Source: Gordonia sp. UBA5067
GTDB lineage: Bacteria > Actinomycetota > Actinomycetes > Mycobacteriales > Mycobacteriaceae
Assembly (NCBI RefSeq): GCF_002414845.1
Contig: NZ_DIAX01000086.1
Location: 8,787 to 72,786, forward strand
DNA: 64,000 nucleotides
Direction of reading: 5' to 3'
In this document: positions 51,220 through 59,539 of the stretch, one piece after another
How positions within the stretch are numbered: the stretch's first letter is position 1
How the letters are laid out: every line of letters begins with the position of its first letter
Made by a program: the position numbers and the translations under genes
Notes under the pieces: generated by a model
What the model saw: the letters and a program-made list of their open reading frames with translations, nothing else
The model's database searches: none
Told to the model about the DNA's origin: nothing

Positions 51220-51293
51220 GGCGATCTCCTCGCGGTCGGGTGCTGCCAGCGTAACGCGGGCGCCGTGGTAGGAGAGGCGATGAAACTGGGCAA

Positions 51294-52169
51294 TCAGGGT
51301 CGGGAATCGGATGCCAGCCGGGCCTTCACCTCCGGTTTGACGACCTTGCCCACCTTTGAACGCGGCAGGTCGGGCCACACGTGCACAATCTTGGGCGCCT
51401 TGACGCTGCCGATTCGAGCTTTGACAAAGGCGACGAGCGCCGCCGGCTCGACGGGATGGCCCGGCTTCGGCTGGACGACGGCCTCGACCCGCTCGCCCCA
51501 CTTGTCGTCGGGTCGGCCGATGACTGCGCAGTCCTGGACGCCGGGGTGCGCGAGCAGAGCCTGCTCCACCTCCACCGAGTACACGTTGAAGCCGCCGGTG
51601 ATGATCATGTCCTTGGCCCGGTCGACGATGAAGAGGAAGCCGTCGTCGTCGAGGTATCCGACATCGCCGGTGTGATGCCACCCGAACTCCGACGCTTCGG
51701 CGGTCGCCGCCGGGTTGCGGTAGTAGCCCGGCGTCACGAGCGACGATCGGACGACGATCTCGCCCCGCTCACCGCGCGGTAGGAGGGCGCCGCGGGAATC
51801 CATGATTCCCATCGTGACGAGCGGTGACGGTCGCCCCGCGGACGAAAGCCGATGCGCCGCCACCGCTCCATCTGGATGGAAATGCTCTGCCGGGGCCATC
51901 GTCGACAACATCATCGGCGCCTCGGTCTGCCCGAACAGTTGCGCCATCACCGGCCCGATGCGAGTCAGCGCTTCCGCGAGACGAGCCACCGACATCGGGG
52001 CCGCGCCATACCAGAAGCATTGCAAGGACGAGTGATCCGTTTCATCGAGGGCGGGATGCGTCAGCACCATGTAGAGCAGCGTCGGCGGCAGGAACGTGAC
52101 GATGTTCGACGGGTTGTTCGAGAACTGTCTGATCCGGTACACGCCAGACGACACCTCGGTCGTCGACAC
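51294..52169 (-). pseudogene. 5'-truncated acyl-CoA ligase (AMP-binding) remnant
   Basis: The open frame of 291 codons matches only the C-terminal half of acyl-CoA ligases: it opens near TFLPPTLLYMVLTHP, then FGQTEAPMM, WHHTGDVGYLDDDG, the hinge DRAKDMIITGGFN and the C-terminal lysine region SKVGKVVKPEV. The P-loop (SSGTTG-PK) and about 220-240 N-terminal residues are missing, and only 75 bp remain before the divergent gene at 52245. A GTG can start the frame but has no ribosome site. The most likely reading is a deletion that removed the 5' half. Activity is improbable, although the intact C-terminal frame suggests the loss is recent. Confidence 0.75.
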
Positions 52170-52244
52170 CCTGCGTCGGCATGCAGTGTGGGTACTCGAC
52201 GCGGTGTGCGGTTAGCTCGCAGCAACGGGAGTAGCGTGACGCCC

Positions 52245-52565
52245 ATGCAGATCGTGAACGTCCGCTTCCACGTCAAACCAGAACTCGCCGACGCCTTTCC
52301 CGCGGCCATTGCCGACCTCGTCGACGCGACGCGCGCCGAACCGGGCAACCTGTGGTACCTGTGGTCGCGCAGCCTCGACGATCCGAGCGAGTTCGTCGTT
52401 CTGGAGGGTTACACCGACGATGGCTTCGCCGCGCACGCGCAGAGCGCCCACTTCCAGGCCGGCGGCGCCAAGATCCATCCGTTCTTGGTGAAGACCCCGG
52501 AGATCATCGTGCGTCAGGTGCCGGGCGACGGCTGGGATCAGCTCGGCGTCCTCGCCGTCGACTGA
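52245..52565 (+). CDS. antibiotic biosynthesis monooxygenase-like (ABM) protein
   Basis: 106 residues, a single ferredoxin-like ABM domain: MQIVNVRFHVKPELADAF at the start, EPGNLWYLWSRSLDDP near 31, EFVVLEGYTDDGFAAHAQS near 48. Family members include quinone monooxygenases, haem-degrading enzymes and putative stress proteins; none of the haem-ligand signatures is obvious. ATG 52245 is chosen by fit to the domain; no good ribosome site. It sits where the truncated ligase gene breaks off, so its upstream region may have been joined by that deletion. Confidence 0.75.
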   Translation: MQIVNVRFHVKPELADAFPAAIADLVDATRAEPGNLWYLWSRSLDDPSEFVVLEGYTDDGFAAHAQSAHFQAGGAKIHPFLVKTPEIIVRQVPGDGWDQLGVLAVD

Positions 52566-52583
52566 CGTATCGGCGGTGCGCGG

Positions 52584-53048
52584 TCAGGACCAGACGGCCC
52601 GCGCGCCGGTGTCCCCGACCAGGAACACCAGCCAAATTGCAGCGATCGCGGCCAGCATGACGGCCAGCGCAAGTCCGCGGCGCGCCCAGATCAGGGCGGC
52701 GGCGCTGAGCGGGATCCGCTCGTAGCAGGCGGGCCGGTCCAGCAGCCACTGCGCCAGCATCATGAGGAACAGTGGCGCGACAGCAAGGATCAACTTGTCG
52801 CCGAGTTCAGCGTGGTCGGCGATGGACGCGGGATGGCCGAGCTTCTCTTCGAGCGCTTCGCCGGCGTTGGAGGCGATCGGCACTGCGATCAGGGTGACCA
52901 GGGCCAGCAGGGGCGGGAACCAGCCCAGGTGGGTGCGCGCCCGTGGCCACAGTGAGACAACGATGCCGACCAGAGCGGTGACCGGAACGGCCACGACCAC
53001 GAAGTGAACGATCAGTGGGTGCAGCGGCAGGCCGGCAATCGAATCCAT
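52584..53048 (-). CDS. DUF2231 membrane protein
   Basis: 154 residues with four membrane segments. The N-terminus (GLPLHPLIVHFVVVAVPVTA) contains the conserved HP and H residues of the DUF2231 family, which are candidate haem or metal ligands. The segment HAELGDKLILAV near 80 has another conserved His. Function unknown; relatives often accompany redox proteins. ATG 53048 fits the family N-terminus. It is convergent with the ABM gene. Confidence 0.8.
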   Translation of the reverse strand: MDSIAGLPLHPLIVHFVVVAVPVTALVGIVVSLWPRARTHLGWFPPLLALVTLIAVPIASNAGEALEEKLGHPASIADHAELGDKLILAVAPLFLMMLAQWLLDRPACYERIPLSAAALIWARRGLALAVMLAAIAAIWLVFLVGDTGARAVWS

Positions 53049-53141
53049 GCCGGGAGCGTAGCGCGGCGGCCCGCTCACCGCGCAGTAGGGACGCCAACCC
53101 TTGCTTGCGGTCGTGCCGGGAATCAGTGCACCGTAGGGGCT

Positions 53142-53873
53142 ATGACCGAGACTGCGGCAACTGTCCCGCATGCGCACCCCGACGAACCGCACACCGGTGG
53201 CTTGGCGAACCGGCTCAACTGGCTGCGGGCCGGCGTGCTCGGTGCGAACGACGGCATCGTCTCGACGGCGGGCATCGTCGTCGGTGTCGCCGCTGCCTCG
53301 GCTGACCGTACCGCCTTGTTCACCGCGGGAATCGCGGCCCTGGCCGCGGGGGCAGTCTCGATGGCCCTGGGCGAGTACGTTTCGGTGAGCACCCAGCGCG
53401 ACACCGAGGCCGCCTTGCTGACCAAGGAGCGGCGGGAGCTGCGCGAGGAACCGGAAGCAGAGCTGGCCGAGCTCGCCGGCCTCTACGAGGCCAAAGGGCT
53501 GTCGTCGGCGACGGCCCACCTGGTGGCCGCCGAGCTGACCGAGCATGACGCGCTCGCCGCCCACGCCGACGCGGAGCTGAAGCTGGATCCAGACGACCTC
53601 GCCAACCCGTGGCTGGCGGCCTTGTCGTCGGCGATCGCCTTCACCGTCGGCGCGCTGCTCCCGCTGATCGCGGTGCTGCTGCCGCCGGTTGCCTGGCGCA
53701 TCCCGGTGGTGTTCGTGTCGGTGTTGCTGGCCCTGATGCTGACGGGCACCATCGGCGCCCTCCTCGGCGGCGCCAAGGTACTCCGGCCGACGATGCGCGT
53801 GGTGATCGGTGGCGCGCTCGCCATGATCGTCACCTACGGGATCGGCAGCCTGGTCGGGACTGCCGTCGGCTGA
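53142..53873 (+). CDS. VIT1/CCC1-family iron or manganese transporter
   Basis: 243 residues. The VIT hallmarks are present: WLRAGVLGANDGIVSTAGIVVGVA near 29 and AAGAVSMALGEYVSVSTQRDTE near 69, each a membrane helix pair, then a charged cytoplasmic region rich in Glu (metal-binding domain, KERRELREEPEAELAELAG near 97) and two or three C-terminal membrane helices. It moves Fe2+ or Mn2+ out of the cytoplasm for detoxification. ATG 53142 follows TAGGGG. It is divergent from the DUF2231 gene. Confidence 0.85.
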   Translation: MTETAATVPHAHPDEPHTGGLANRLNWLRAGVLGANDGIVSTAGIVVGVAAASADRTALFTAGIAALAAGAVSMALGEYVSVSTQRDTEAALLTKERRELREEPEAELAELAGLYEAKGLSSATAHLVAAELTEHDALAAHADAELKLDPDDLANPWLAALSSAIAFTVGALLPLIAVLLPPVAWRIPVVFVSVLLALMLTGTIGALLGGAKVLRPTMRVVIGGALAMIVTYGIGSLVGTAVG

Positions 53874-53955
53874 TGCCTCGGGGCGTCCACGCAGTGGGTT
53901 CTGGCACCACCGTCGACGGCGCTTGACCGTCGCGTACTGAGGGGCTCCAGGTCGG

Positions 53956-55536
53956 TCAGTGCACCGCCTCGGTGAACAGGTGGCGCTGGCCTTCGCGCTC
54001 GGCGACGGCGGCGACGCGCAGGATGTTCTCGTGATCGAAGCCGGTCCACCGCTGGGTGCGTTGGCGCTGGTACTCCGACCAGGACGGTACGACGAACTGC
54101 TCGATGTAGGTGTCGGGCTCCTCCCCGGTCTGATATAGCCGCCACGATCGGCCGCCGGTCCGGCGCCGAGAGCCGGCCAGCGGCGTCATCGCGGTGAGGA
54201 AAGCCTGCCGATTCTCCGGTTCGACGCGGTAGGTCACCTCGATCTGCACCGGACCGTCGGACGGGCCCGGTTCGAAGACGAGGTTGGGCACCGGCCACGT
54301 CACAAAGAGGGTGCGGTCGAGCTGCGCGGTCATCGGGTGCAGCGGCAGAACCGTCGCGGTTGCCGCTGCGGACACCAGCAGGCCGGCGGCGATCGCCAGG
54401 GCGGTGCCCGGGCTCAGCGACTGTCCCAGTAATCCCCAACCGAAGGCACCCAGACCCTGTAGCCCCATGAAAACCAGCAGGTACATCGACATTCCGCGGG
54501 CGCGCACCCATTGCGGCAGGGTCAGCTGCATGGCCGCGTTGAGGGTGGAGAGCTGCGCGGTCCAGCCGAAGCCCGCCAGGAACAGCGGGACCGCCGCCCA
54601 GCCGAACGGTGCGAATCCGGCTGCGACGGTGCCGCCCGCGAACAGTAGTGCCGACCCGGCGAGCAGCAGATCCGATGAGATGGTCGCCCGGATCGCCGGC
54701 AGCACGAACATGCCGCACACCGCGCCGACGCCGAGTAGTCCGAGCAGGACGCCGTAGCCGGTGGAATCGAAGTGGAAGTGCGACCTGGCCACCACCGGCA
54801 GCAGCGCCCAGAGCGCCGACGCCGGGAGGGCGAACAACGCGGCCCGCAGCAGTAGCCGCTGCACCACTGGCGCCGCCGCGAGGTACCGCATCCCGACCGT
54901 CATGGACATCGCGATGTGTTCGCGCTCCACGTCGGCTGCCTTGGGCGGCCGGCGCCAGGTCAGCAAGGCGAATAGCACCGCCACATAGGACACCGCATTG
55001 ACGGCGAAGACCGTGCCGGCACCGCCGAAGGTGAACAGCACCCCGGCCAGAGCGGGGCCGACGGCCCGCGCGGTGTTCATCGCGACGCTGCCGAGCGACG
55101 CCGCGTCGGCAATCTGATCGCGCGGCACCAGTTCGGGCTGGATGGCCTGGAACGCGGGGGCGCTGAGCGCGGCGCCGGAACCCAGGAGGAAGGTCAGCAC
55201 CAGCAGGATGGGCGGGGTCAGCAGACCACTCCACGCCAGGCCCGCCATCACGCCGGCGATCACCACGGCGTACACCGTCATCACGATGAGCAGGCGCTTC
55301 GGATTCAACACGTCGGCCAGCACGCCGGCCAACAGTGAAAAGACAAGGGTGGGAAGCAGGCTCGCGGTCTGCACCAGCGAGATGACCGCCGGCCCGGCAT
55401 TGGCGTCGACGAGGAACCACTGGGCGCCCACCGTCTGCATCCACAGCCCGATGTTCGAGATCATCAGCGCCAAGAACAGATTCCGGAACACCTCGTTCTG
55501 CAAGGGGGCGGTACCCAACTTCAACGCCATGGGCAT
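53956..55536 (-). CDS. MFS exporter (EntS/MFS_3 type) with a C-terminal ABM-like domain
   Basis: 526 residues. About 400 residues form 12 membrane helices with the MFS_3 opening LFLALMISNIGLWMQTVGAQW near 19 and GVLADVLNPKRLLI near 71. The last 105 residues are soluble (EVTYRVEPENRQAFL, LYQTGEEPDTYIEQFVVPSW) and resemble an antibiotic-biosynthesis-monooxygenase ferredoxin-like fold, an add-on common in this exporter group. It probably exports a small hydrophobic molecule or siderophore. The start is uncertain: adjacent ATG codons at 55536 and 55530. Confidence 0.8.
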   Translation of the reverse strand: MPMALKLGTAPLQNEVFRNLFLALMISNIGLWMQTVGAQWFLVDANAGPAVISLVQTASLLPTLVFSLLAGVLADVLNPKRLLIVMTVYAVVIAGVMAGLAWSGLLTPPILLVLTFLLGSGAALSAPAFQAIQPELVPRDQIADAASLGSVAMNTARAVGPALAGVLFTFGGAGTVFAVNAVSYVAVLFALLTWRRPPKAADVEREHIAMSMTVGMRYLAAAPVVQRLLLRAALFALPASALWALLPVVARSHFHFDSTGYGVLLGLLGVGAVCGMFVLPAIRATISSDLLLAGSALLFAGGTVAAGFAPFGWAAVPLFLAGFGWTAQLSTLNAAMQLTLPQWVRARGMSMYLLVFMGLQGLGAFGWGLLGQSLSPGTALAIAAGLLVSAAATATVLPLHPMTAQLDRTLFVTWPVPNLVFEPGPSDGPVQIEVTYRVEPENRQAFLTAMTPLAGSRRRTGGRSWRLYQTGEEPDTYIEQFVVPSWSEYQRQRTQRWTGFDHENILRVAAVAEREGQRHLFTEAVH

Positions 55537-55592
55537 CAGCTTAGGTTCGCCGGCGAGCCGGTTGACGTTGATCTGGCCGGTTGTGGTCGCGC

Positions 55593-56414
55593 TTAGGCGG
55601 CGGCAGCCCAATCGAGGGCATGGACGGCGTGCTTGCCCGGGATTCCTTTGAGATCAACATTCCTGGTCTGCAGCACCGAATAGGTGTCGCCGAGTTCGTC
55701 GAGCACGGCGTCGCTGACCAGGATTTCCGCACCGTCGGCCTGTCCGGCGACGCGCGCAGCCATGGCGACGTTCTGCCCGAACAGGTCGTTGTCGCGGTGG
55801 ACCGCCGGTCCGCGGTGGATGCCGATGCGCACCCGCACCGGGCTCAGGCGCGAGCCGGGTCGAACGCCGGTGATCGCGCGCTGAACGTCGACTGCCGCAC
55901 CGACCGCATCGGCCGGGGAGCGGAAGGCGACCATGAAGCCATCGCCCTGGGTTTTGACGACGTAGCCATTGTGATGTTCGACGGCGCGGTTGATGATGCG
56001 ATCGTGCTTGTCGAGCAGATGGACCCACACCTTATCGCCGAGTTGGGTGTTGAGGGTCGTCGAATCCTCGATGTCGGAGAACAGGATTGTGACCGTCCCG
56101 TCGTGATCGGCGATGCGGACGAGGTCGGGACGCTGCACGTTTGCCCAGCCGGCGATCTCCTCGACGGAGCTCCGAACCACGCGGCCGAGACCTTGGTCGG
56201 CCACCTTGATGGCCGTTCCGACCGCGCCACGGGCCAATTCGGACGCCGTCGGCACCCGCAGTCGGCGTTTGCGTGGCGGCTGCTGCAACTCGGTGAGCGT
56301 GCGCTGCAACGAGTGCGACCGCCGGCGCGCGCTCAACCACAAGACGGTGGTGGTCGTCGCCAGCGCAGCGAGCGCGGCCGCCACTACCGCGAGCGAAATC
56401 TCGAGTGTGGTCAT
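55593..56414 (-). CDS. membrane-anchored class III adenylate cyclase
   Basis: 273 residues. One N-terminal membrane helix (SLAVVAAALAALATTTTVLW) anchors a cytoplasmic cyclase domain: the first metal Asp in ILFSDIEDSTTL near 111, the second in VVKTQGDGFMVAF near 155, and the Asn/Arg pair in GQNVAMAARVAGQADG near 214. It makes cAMP. It is the second class III cyclase in the window. ATG 56414 is 23 bp from the divergent start of the oxidoreductase gene. It lies 56 bp upstream of the MFS gene on the same strand. Confidence 0.85.
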   Translation of the reverse strand: MTTLEISLAVVAAALAALATTTTVLWLSARRRSHSLQRTLTELQQPPRKRRLRVPTASELARGAVGTAIKVADQGLGRVVRSSVEEIAGWANVQRPDLVRIADHDGTVTILFSDIEDSTTLNTQLGDKVWVHLLDKHDRIINRAVEHHNGYVVKTQGDGFMVAFRSPADAVGAAVDVQRAITGVRPGSRLSPVRVRIGIHRGPAVHRDNDLFGQNVAMAARVAGQADGAEILVSDAVLDELGDTYSVLQTRNVDLKGIPGKHAVHALDWAAAA

Positions 56415-56437
56415 CGGAGTCAACGTACCCTGCACAC

Positions 56438-56830
56438 ATGGCGTTCACCGACACCGAACTCGCATACTTGAAGTCCCAGCGACTCGGACGGCTCGCAACA
56501 CAGAAGCCCGACGGGACTCTGCAGAACAGTCCGGTCGGGTACAAGGTCAACGCCGACGGCACCATCGATGTCGGCGGCTACAACATGAGTGCGAGCCGCA
56601 AGTATCGCAATGTCGCCGACAACGGTCGCGTGGCACTGGTCGTTGACGACCTTGCCTCCATCGATCCGTGGCGCGTCCGCTGCCTCGAGATTCGCGGGCG
56701 TGCCGAAGCTGTGCCGGCAACGGCCGAGTCGGGCGCGGTCATCCACATCCATCCCGAGCGTGTGATCGGCTTTGGTCTTGACGAAGACAAGGACGCCCAC
56801 GGCCTGAAGGTCAACGCGCGCGACGTGTAG
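56438..56830 (+). CDS. PPOX-class F420-dependent oxidoreductase
   Basis: 130 residues, a split-barrel flavin/F420 fold of the pyridoxamine-phosphate-oxidase class. Patterns: YLKSQRLGRLATQKPDGTLQ near 9, PVGYKVNADGTIDVGG near 30, and VALVVDDLASIDPWRVRCLE near 64, typical of actinobacterial F420 enzymes. It probably reduces or oxidises a small substrate with F420. ATG 56438 has no ribosome site; TACCCT at 56425-56430 is a -10-like sequence, which fits a leaderless message. It is directly followed by a decayed Uma2 copy. Confidence 0.8.
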   Translation: MAFTDTELAYLKSQRLGRLATQKPDGTLQNSPVGYKVNADGTIDVGGYNMSASRKYRNVADNGRVALVVDDLASIDPWRVRCLEIRGRAEAVPATAESGAVIHIHPERVIGFGLDEDKDAHGLKVNARDV

Positions 56831-56843
56831 CCGGTTTCCACAC

Positions 56844-57156
56844 GCCGGTTGTGTTGGTGGCGCCGCGGGAGGCATTCACTGAGCGGGATTTGCCGGGGGG
56901 CGCCGTTGCTTGCGGTTGAGGTGTTGTCGCCGTCGACGCGGAGCATTGACTTGTTGTTGAAGAAGGATCGATTGCGTCGTGCTGGGTGCGCGAACTATTG
57001 GGTCGTCGATCCGGATGAGCGTCGATCATCGCGTGGGCGTTGCGCGACGGGCAATATGTCGAGGTTGGTCATGCGGCCGGTGACGAGGAACTGCGAATCA
57101 CCGAGCCGTTTGGCATCGCATTGACGCCGTCAGAGTTGGTCCGTTGGTCGAGCTGA
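56844..57156 (+). pseudogene. decayed partial copy of the Uma2 gene
   Basis: From 56844 the DNA follows the second half of the intact Uma2 gene at 57874-58434 nearly base for base, for instance TTGTTGAAGAAGGATCGATT and TGGGTCGTCGATCCGGATGA are identical. One extra G in the G-run near 56897 and one missing C near 57020 break the frame. The 5' half is absent, and the last 30 codons diverge to an end in TGA at 57154-57156. It is a recent duplication or recombination remnant. Confidence 0.85.
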
Positions 57157-57157
57157 C

Positions 57158-57658
57158 CTATGACCCGAATGGCGAGGTCTGCCGGGGGGACGGCTTCGGC
57201 TTGCGCCAGGTGATGGACCAGGTGGCCAGCCGATCACCTAAGGCACCTTCGTAGGCGATCAATGTCGGCCGAGGCCCATCGATGTCGAAGGCGACAGTGC
57301 CGCGGGCGCGTTCGCCGGCCGGAAGGCTACCGGATCCAAGTGTCGTGCTTGAGTAGTCTGGGCTGCTGTACATCGTGCCGTCGGCGGCCTTTGCCGACCA
57401 GTACAGCGGATTGACGGCGAGCGACCCGCGGGTTGCGGTGATAGTCGCGGTGAAACTGAAGGTGCTCCCACTCATCTGGATGTCAGTGACATCGACATAG
57501 CCTGCGTCGTCGTAGTCGGAGATGTACTTGCCCTCGGCCGCTGCGGCCTGGCCGCTGGGGGCAAGAAGCGCGATGAGAGCGAGACTCAGTGCGATCGCCA
57601 AGCGGGCGATGCGGGTGGACGAAATAATTGTGGACCTCCTAGGTTGCCGACGGTTCAC
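57158..57658 (-). CDS. MPT63-like (DUF1942) secreted protein
   Basis: 166 residues. Signal peptide ending near AAAAE (residue 42). The mature part has the MPT63/DUF1942 beta-sandwich pattern: SFTATITATRGSLAVNP near 68, AKAADGTMY near 89, LPAGERARGTVAFDIDGP near 110 and an end in ATWSITW. MPT63 is a secreted antigen of M. tuberculosis of unknown function. The start is doubtful: GTG 57658 has GGAG only 2 nt before it, while a perfect AGGAGG (57635-57640) lies inside the frame, 6 nt before an ATT codon (57628) that begins an equally good signal peptide. Confidence 0.75.
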   Translation of the reverse strand: MNRRQPRRSTIISSTRIARLAIALSLALIALLAPSGQAAAAEGKYISDYDDAGYVDVTDIQMSGSTFSFTATITATRGSLAVNPLYWSAKAADGTMYSSPDYSSTTLGSGSLPAGERARGTVAFDIDGPRPTLIAYEGALGDRLATWSITWRKPKPSPRQTSPFGS

Positions 57659-57824
57659 ATCTCCGGTGATCCGTTTCGGCAGAGACTAGGTCGACGGTCT
57701 GACACCGCGGCGCGGATCGTGTGCGGGACAAGGGCAGCGCGTCGCGGTCGGCGGGCGCGTTGTTCACAGTTTCGTGTTGTCCACAGGACGGTTGTGAGCG
57801 GGCCTGTTGTTGGGGTGATTCTTG

Positions 57825-57843
57825 CAGGTCGTGGCGCTAGATT
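57825..57843 (+). promoter_or_regulatory. promoter-like element before Uma2
   Basis: CAGGTCGTGGCGCTA is identical to 17438-17452 and runs into TAGATT (57838-57843), a -10-like hexamer about 31 bp before the start codon. Confidence 0.35.
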
Positions 57844-57873
57844 CGGTCGCCGTGGGGGAGGGTGAGGACTACG

Positions 57874-58434
57874 ATGACGGCTATGACGACCGAGGTCTTA
57901 GGGCTGCCGCGGGGCCGGGCGTTGACGCGCGAGGATTTGGATGCGATGCCTGATGATGGGCATCGGTATGAGCTCCTCGACGGGATTCTCGTCGTGAGTC
58001 CGGCGCCGCGACTGGTGCATCAGCAGGTCGTGCTTATGTTGTCTCGCGTCCTTTTTGATGCGTGCCCGAGCGAGTTCCGCATGTACTTCGCGCCGGTCGA
58101 TGTTGTGCTCGCCGAGGACACGGTGATGCAGCCGGATCTGTTGGTGGCGCCGCGGGAGGCGTTCACTGAGCGGGATTTGCCGGGGGCGCCGCTGCTTGCG
58201 GTCGAGGTGTTGTCGCCGTCGACGCGGAGCGTTGACTTGTTGTTGAAGAAGGATCGATTGCGTCGTGCTGGGTGCGCGCACTATTGGGTCGTCGATCCGG
58301 ATGAGCCGTCGATCATCGCGTGGGCGTTGCGCGACGGGCAGTATGTCGAGGTGGGCCGCGCAGTCGACGGTGCGACGTTGCGGCTGACTGAACCGTTCAA
58401 CGTCGCGCTGATTCCCGCCGAGCTCCTCGACTAG
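57874..58434 (+). CDS. Uma2-family (DUF820) PD-(D/E)XK nuclease-like protein
   Basis: 186 residues. Family marks: MPDDGHRYELLDGILVVSPA near 25, the active-site PD in VMQPDLLVAP near 85 and E/K in AVEVLSPSTRSVDLLLKK near 108, then HYWVVDPDEPSI near 132. Uma2 proteins have a restriction-endonuclease fold and are spread by horizontal transfer; their job is not known. ATG 57874 follows GAGG at 6 nt. A broken second copy lies 700 bp upstream, so this is a locus of recombination. Confidence 0.85.
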   Translation: MTAMTTEVLGLPRGRALTREDLDAMPDDGHRYELLDGILVVSPAPRLVHQQVVLMLSRVLFDACPSEFRMYFAPVDVVLAEDTVMQPDLLVAPREAFTERDLPGAPLLAVEVLSPSTRSVDLLLKKDRLRRAGCAHYWVVDPDEPSIIAWALRDGQYVEVGRAVDGATLRLTEPFNVALIPAELLD

Positions 58435-58490
58435 CTGCGGCAGCACGCGTTCTGCCTGTGTCCTCGACTTACGGCTCCGCCAGCCGGCGT

Positions 58491-59249
58491 TTACCTAGCC
58501 GACGGCAGAGCGACGTGGCGGGCGAAGAAGCGGGTGGCATCTTCGCCCGCGAACTGAGGAGTGCCAGCGTGGCCGCCCATGTTGGCGTTGAGCGTCTTCT
58601 CCGTCGAACCGAAAGCGTCGAAGAGGTCGAGCGCCATCCCGCGATCATTTCCTTCGTCATCCCACTGGAGGAGAATGTGCAGCGGAATTGTGACCCGCCG
58701 CGCCTCCGCCAAAGTCGCGCGCGGCACGTAGCTACCGGCGAAGAAGGCGGCCGCTGCCACACGCGGGTCGACGACGGCCAGCCGCACTCCGATGGCGATC
58801 ACCCCACCGGAGAAGCCCACTCGTTCGCCGATTTCGGGACGGGCAAGGACCTCGTCGAGCGTGGTCTGCCACTCCGGAACCGCCTGATCGACGAGCGGCA
58901 GGATCAGCTGGTCGATCACCTTCTCCGCAGGCTGCTCACCAGCGGAGATGGCCCGACGAAGCTCGCCGAAGGCGTGCGCCATACCGGGCAGCGGGGCCCG
59001 GTCGCCCGCGCCGGGCAGCTCGACGGTGACCGCGGCGAAACCGGCTGCGGCGGCGCTGCGGGCCCGTTCCAATAGGCGGGGATACATCCGTCGCGTCCCA
59101 ATGCTGCCTGGTTGGTTGAGCAGGATGAGTGGCACCGGTGCGGATGCGGAAGCGGCTGGCGGTGTCCACAGGATGCCAGTGGTGTCACCGAGAGTGAACT
59201 CGCGCTCGGTGATGCCCTCGGCGAGATGTTGTTCAGAAGTGAAGCGCAT
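58491..59249 (-). CDS. alpha/beta hydrolase
   Basis: 252 residues, alpha/beta-hydrolase fold. The nucleophile elbow is VGFSGGVIA (Ser near 146), the oxyanion region LILLNQPGSIG near 42, an acid candidate lies in LLQWDDEGNDRG near 195, and a His in NMGGHAGTPQF near 225. It resembles dienelactone-hydrolase and S-formylglutathione-hydrolase-like enzymes, with substrate unknown. ATG 59249 has AAAGG about 8 nt upstream. A 16-codon ORF with a strong ribosome site and a hairpin precede it on the same strand, which suggests control by a leader. Confidence 0.8.
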   Translation of the reverse strand: MRFTSEQHLAEGITEREFTLGDTTGILWTPPAASASAPVPLILLNQPGSIGTRRMYPRLLERARSAAAAGFAAVTVELPGAGDRAPLPGMAHAFGELRRAISAGEQPAEKVIDQLILPLVDQAVPEWQTTLDEVLARPEIGERVGFSGGVIAIGVRLAVVDPRVAAAAFFAGSYVPRATLAEARRVTIPLHILLQWDDEGNDRGMALDLFDAFGSTEKTLNANMGGHAGTPQFAGEDATRFFARHVALPSAR

Positions 59250-59262
59250 GGTCGTGCCTTTC

Positions 59263-59290
59263 GGGAGTGCTGCTTATCAGCGGCGCTCCC
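59263..59290. promoter_or_regulatory. hairpin between the leader ORF and the hydrolase
   Basis: Eleven-nt arms (59263-59273 and 59280-59290) pair in 9 of 11 positions with a 6-nt loop, just before the hydrolase ribosome site. The two odd pairs are G-U on the plus strand but C-A on the minus strand, so the hairpin is weaker in the hydrolase transcript. Confidence 0.35.
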
Positions 59291-59297
59291 GGGCGAC

Positions 59298-59348
59298 CTA
59301 TCGCCGGACCGTGACTCCCCAGGGGAGCACCAACGTCAATTCGTTCAC
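59298..59348 (-). CDS. 16-residue leader ORF upstream of the hydrolase
   Basis: GTG-started ORF encoding MNELTLVLPWGVTVRR, with a consensus AGGAGG (59357-59362) 8 nt upstream and a -10-like TACACT (59386-59391) giving a very short 5' leader. Its stop is 48 bp before the hydrolase start. Such layout fits a regulatory leader peptide; the residues do not reveal what it would sense (Leu and Val are frequent). It could also be a free-standing small protein. Confidence 0.45.
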   Translation of the reverse strand: MNELTLVLPWGVTVRR

Positions 59349-59539
59349 GGGTACCACCTCCTCGGATTCCTGCACGGGCCAGGCGAGTGTATCAGCGCCT
59401 ACGCCGGACTCGTCTCTTCTCGTAGCGGTCGCTCAGCGATTAACCACGCTCGGGGTAGCGATGGTTCTGGTGTCCTCGTCCAGATCGCGACGTGCTGCCG
59501 CCTAACGTGTGGGCAGGACCGACGCGAAGGCTGGGCGAA

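Noticed and set aside
53834..55444. A 536-codon minus-strand frame overlapping the MFS gene
   Set aside because: It is in a different frame of the same strand as the real MFS gene; the MFS frame has membrane helices and family motifs, this one is Arg-rich without them.
57644..57865. A 73-codon plus-strand frame before the Uma2 gene
   Set aside because: It starts with TTG without a ribosome site, is Arg/Gly-rich, and lies in the upstream region of two genes.
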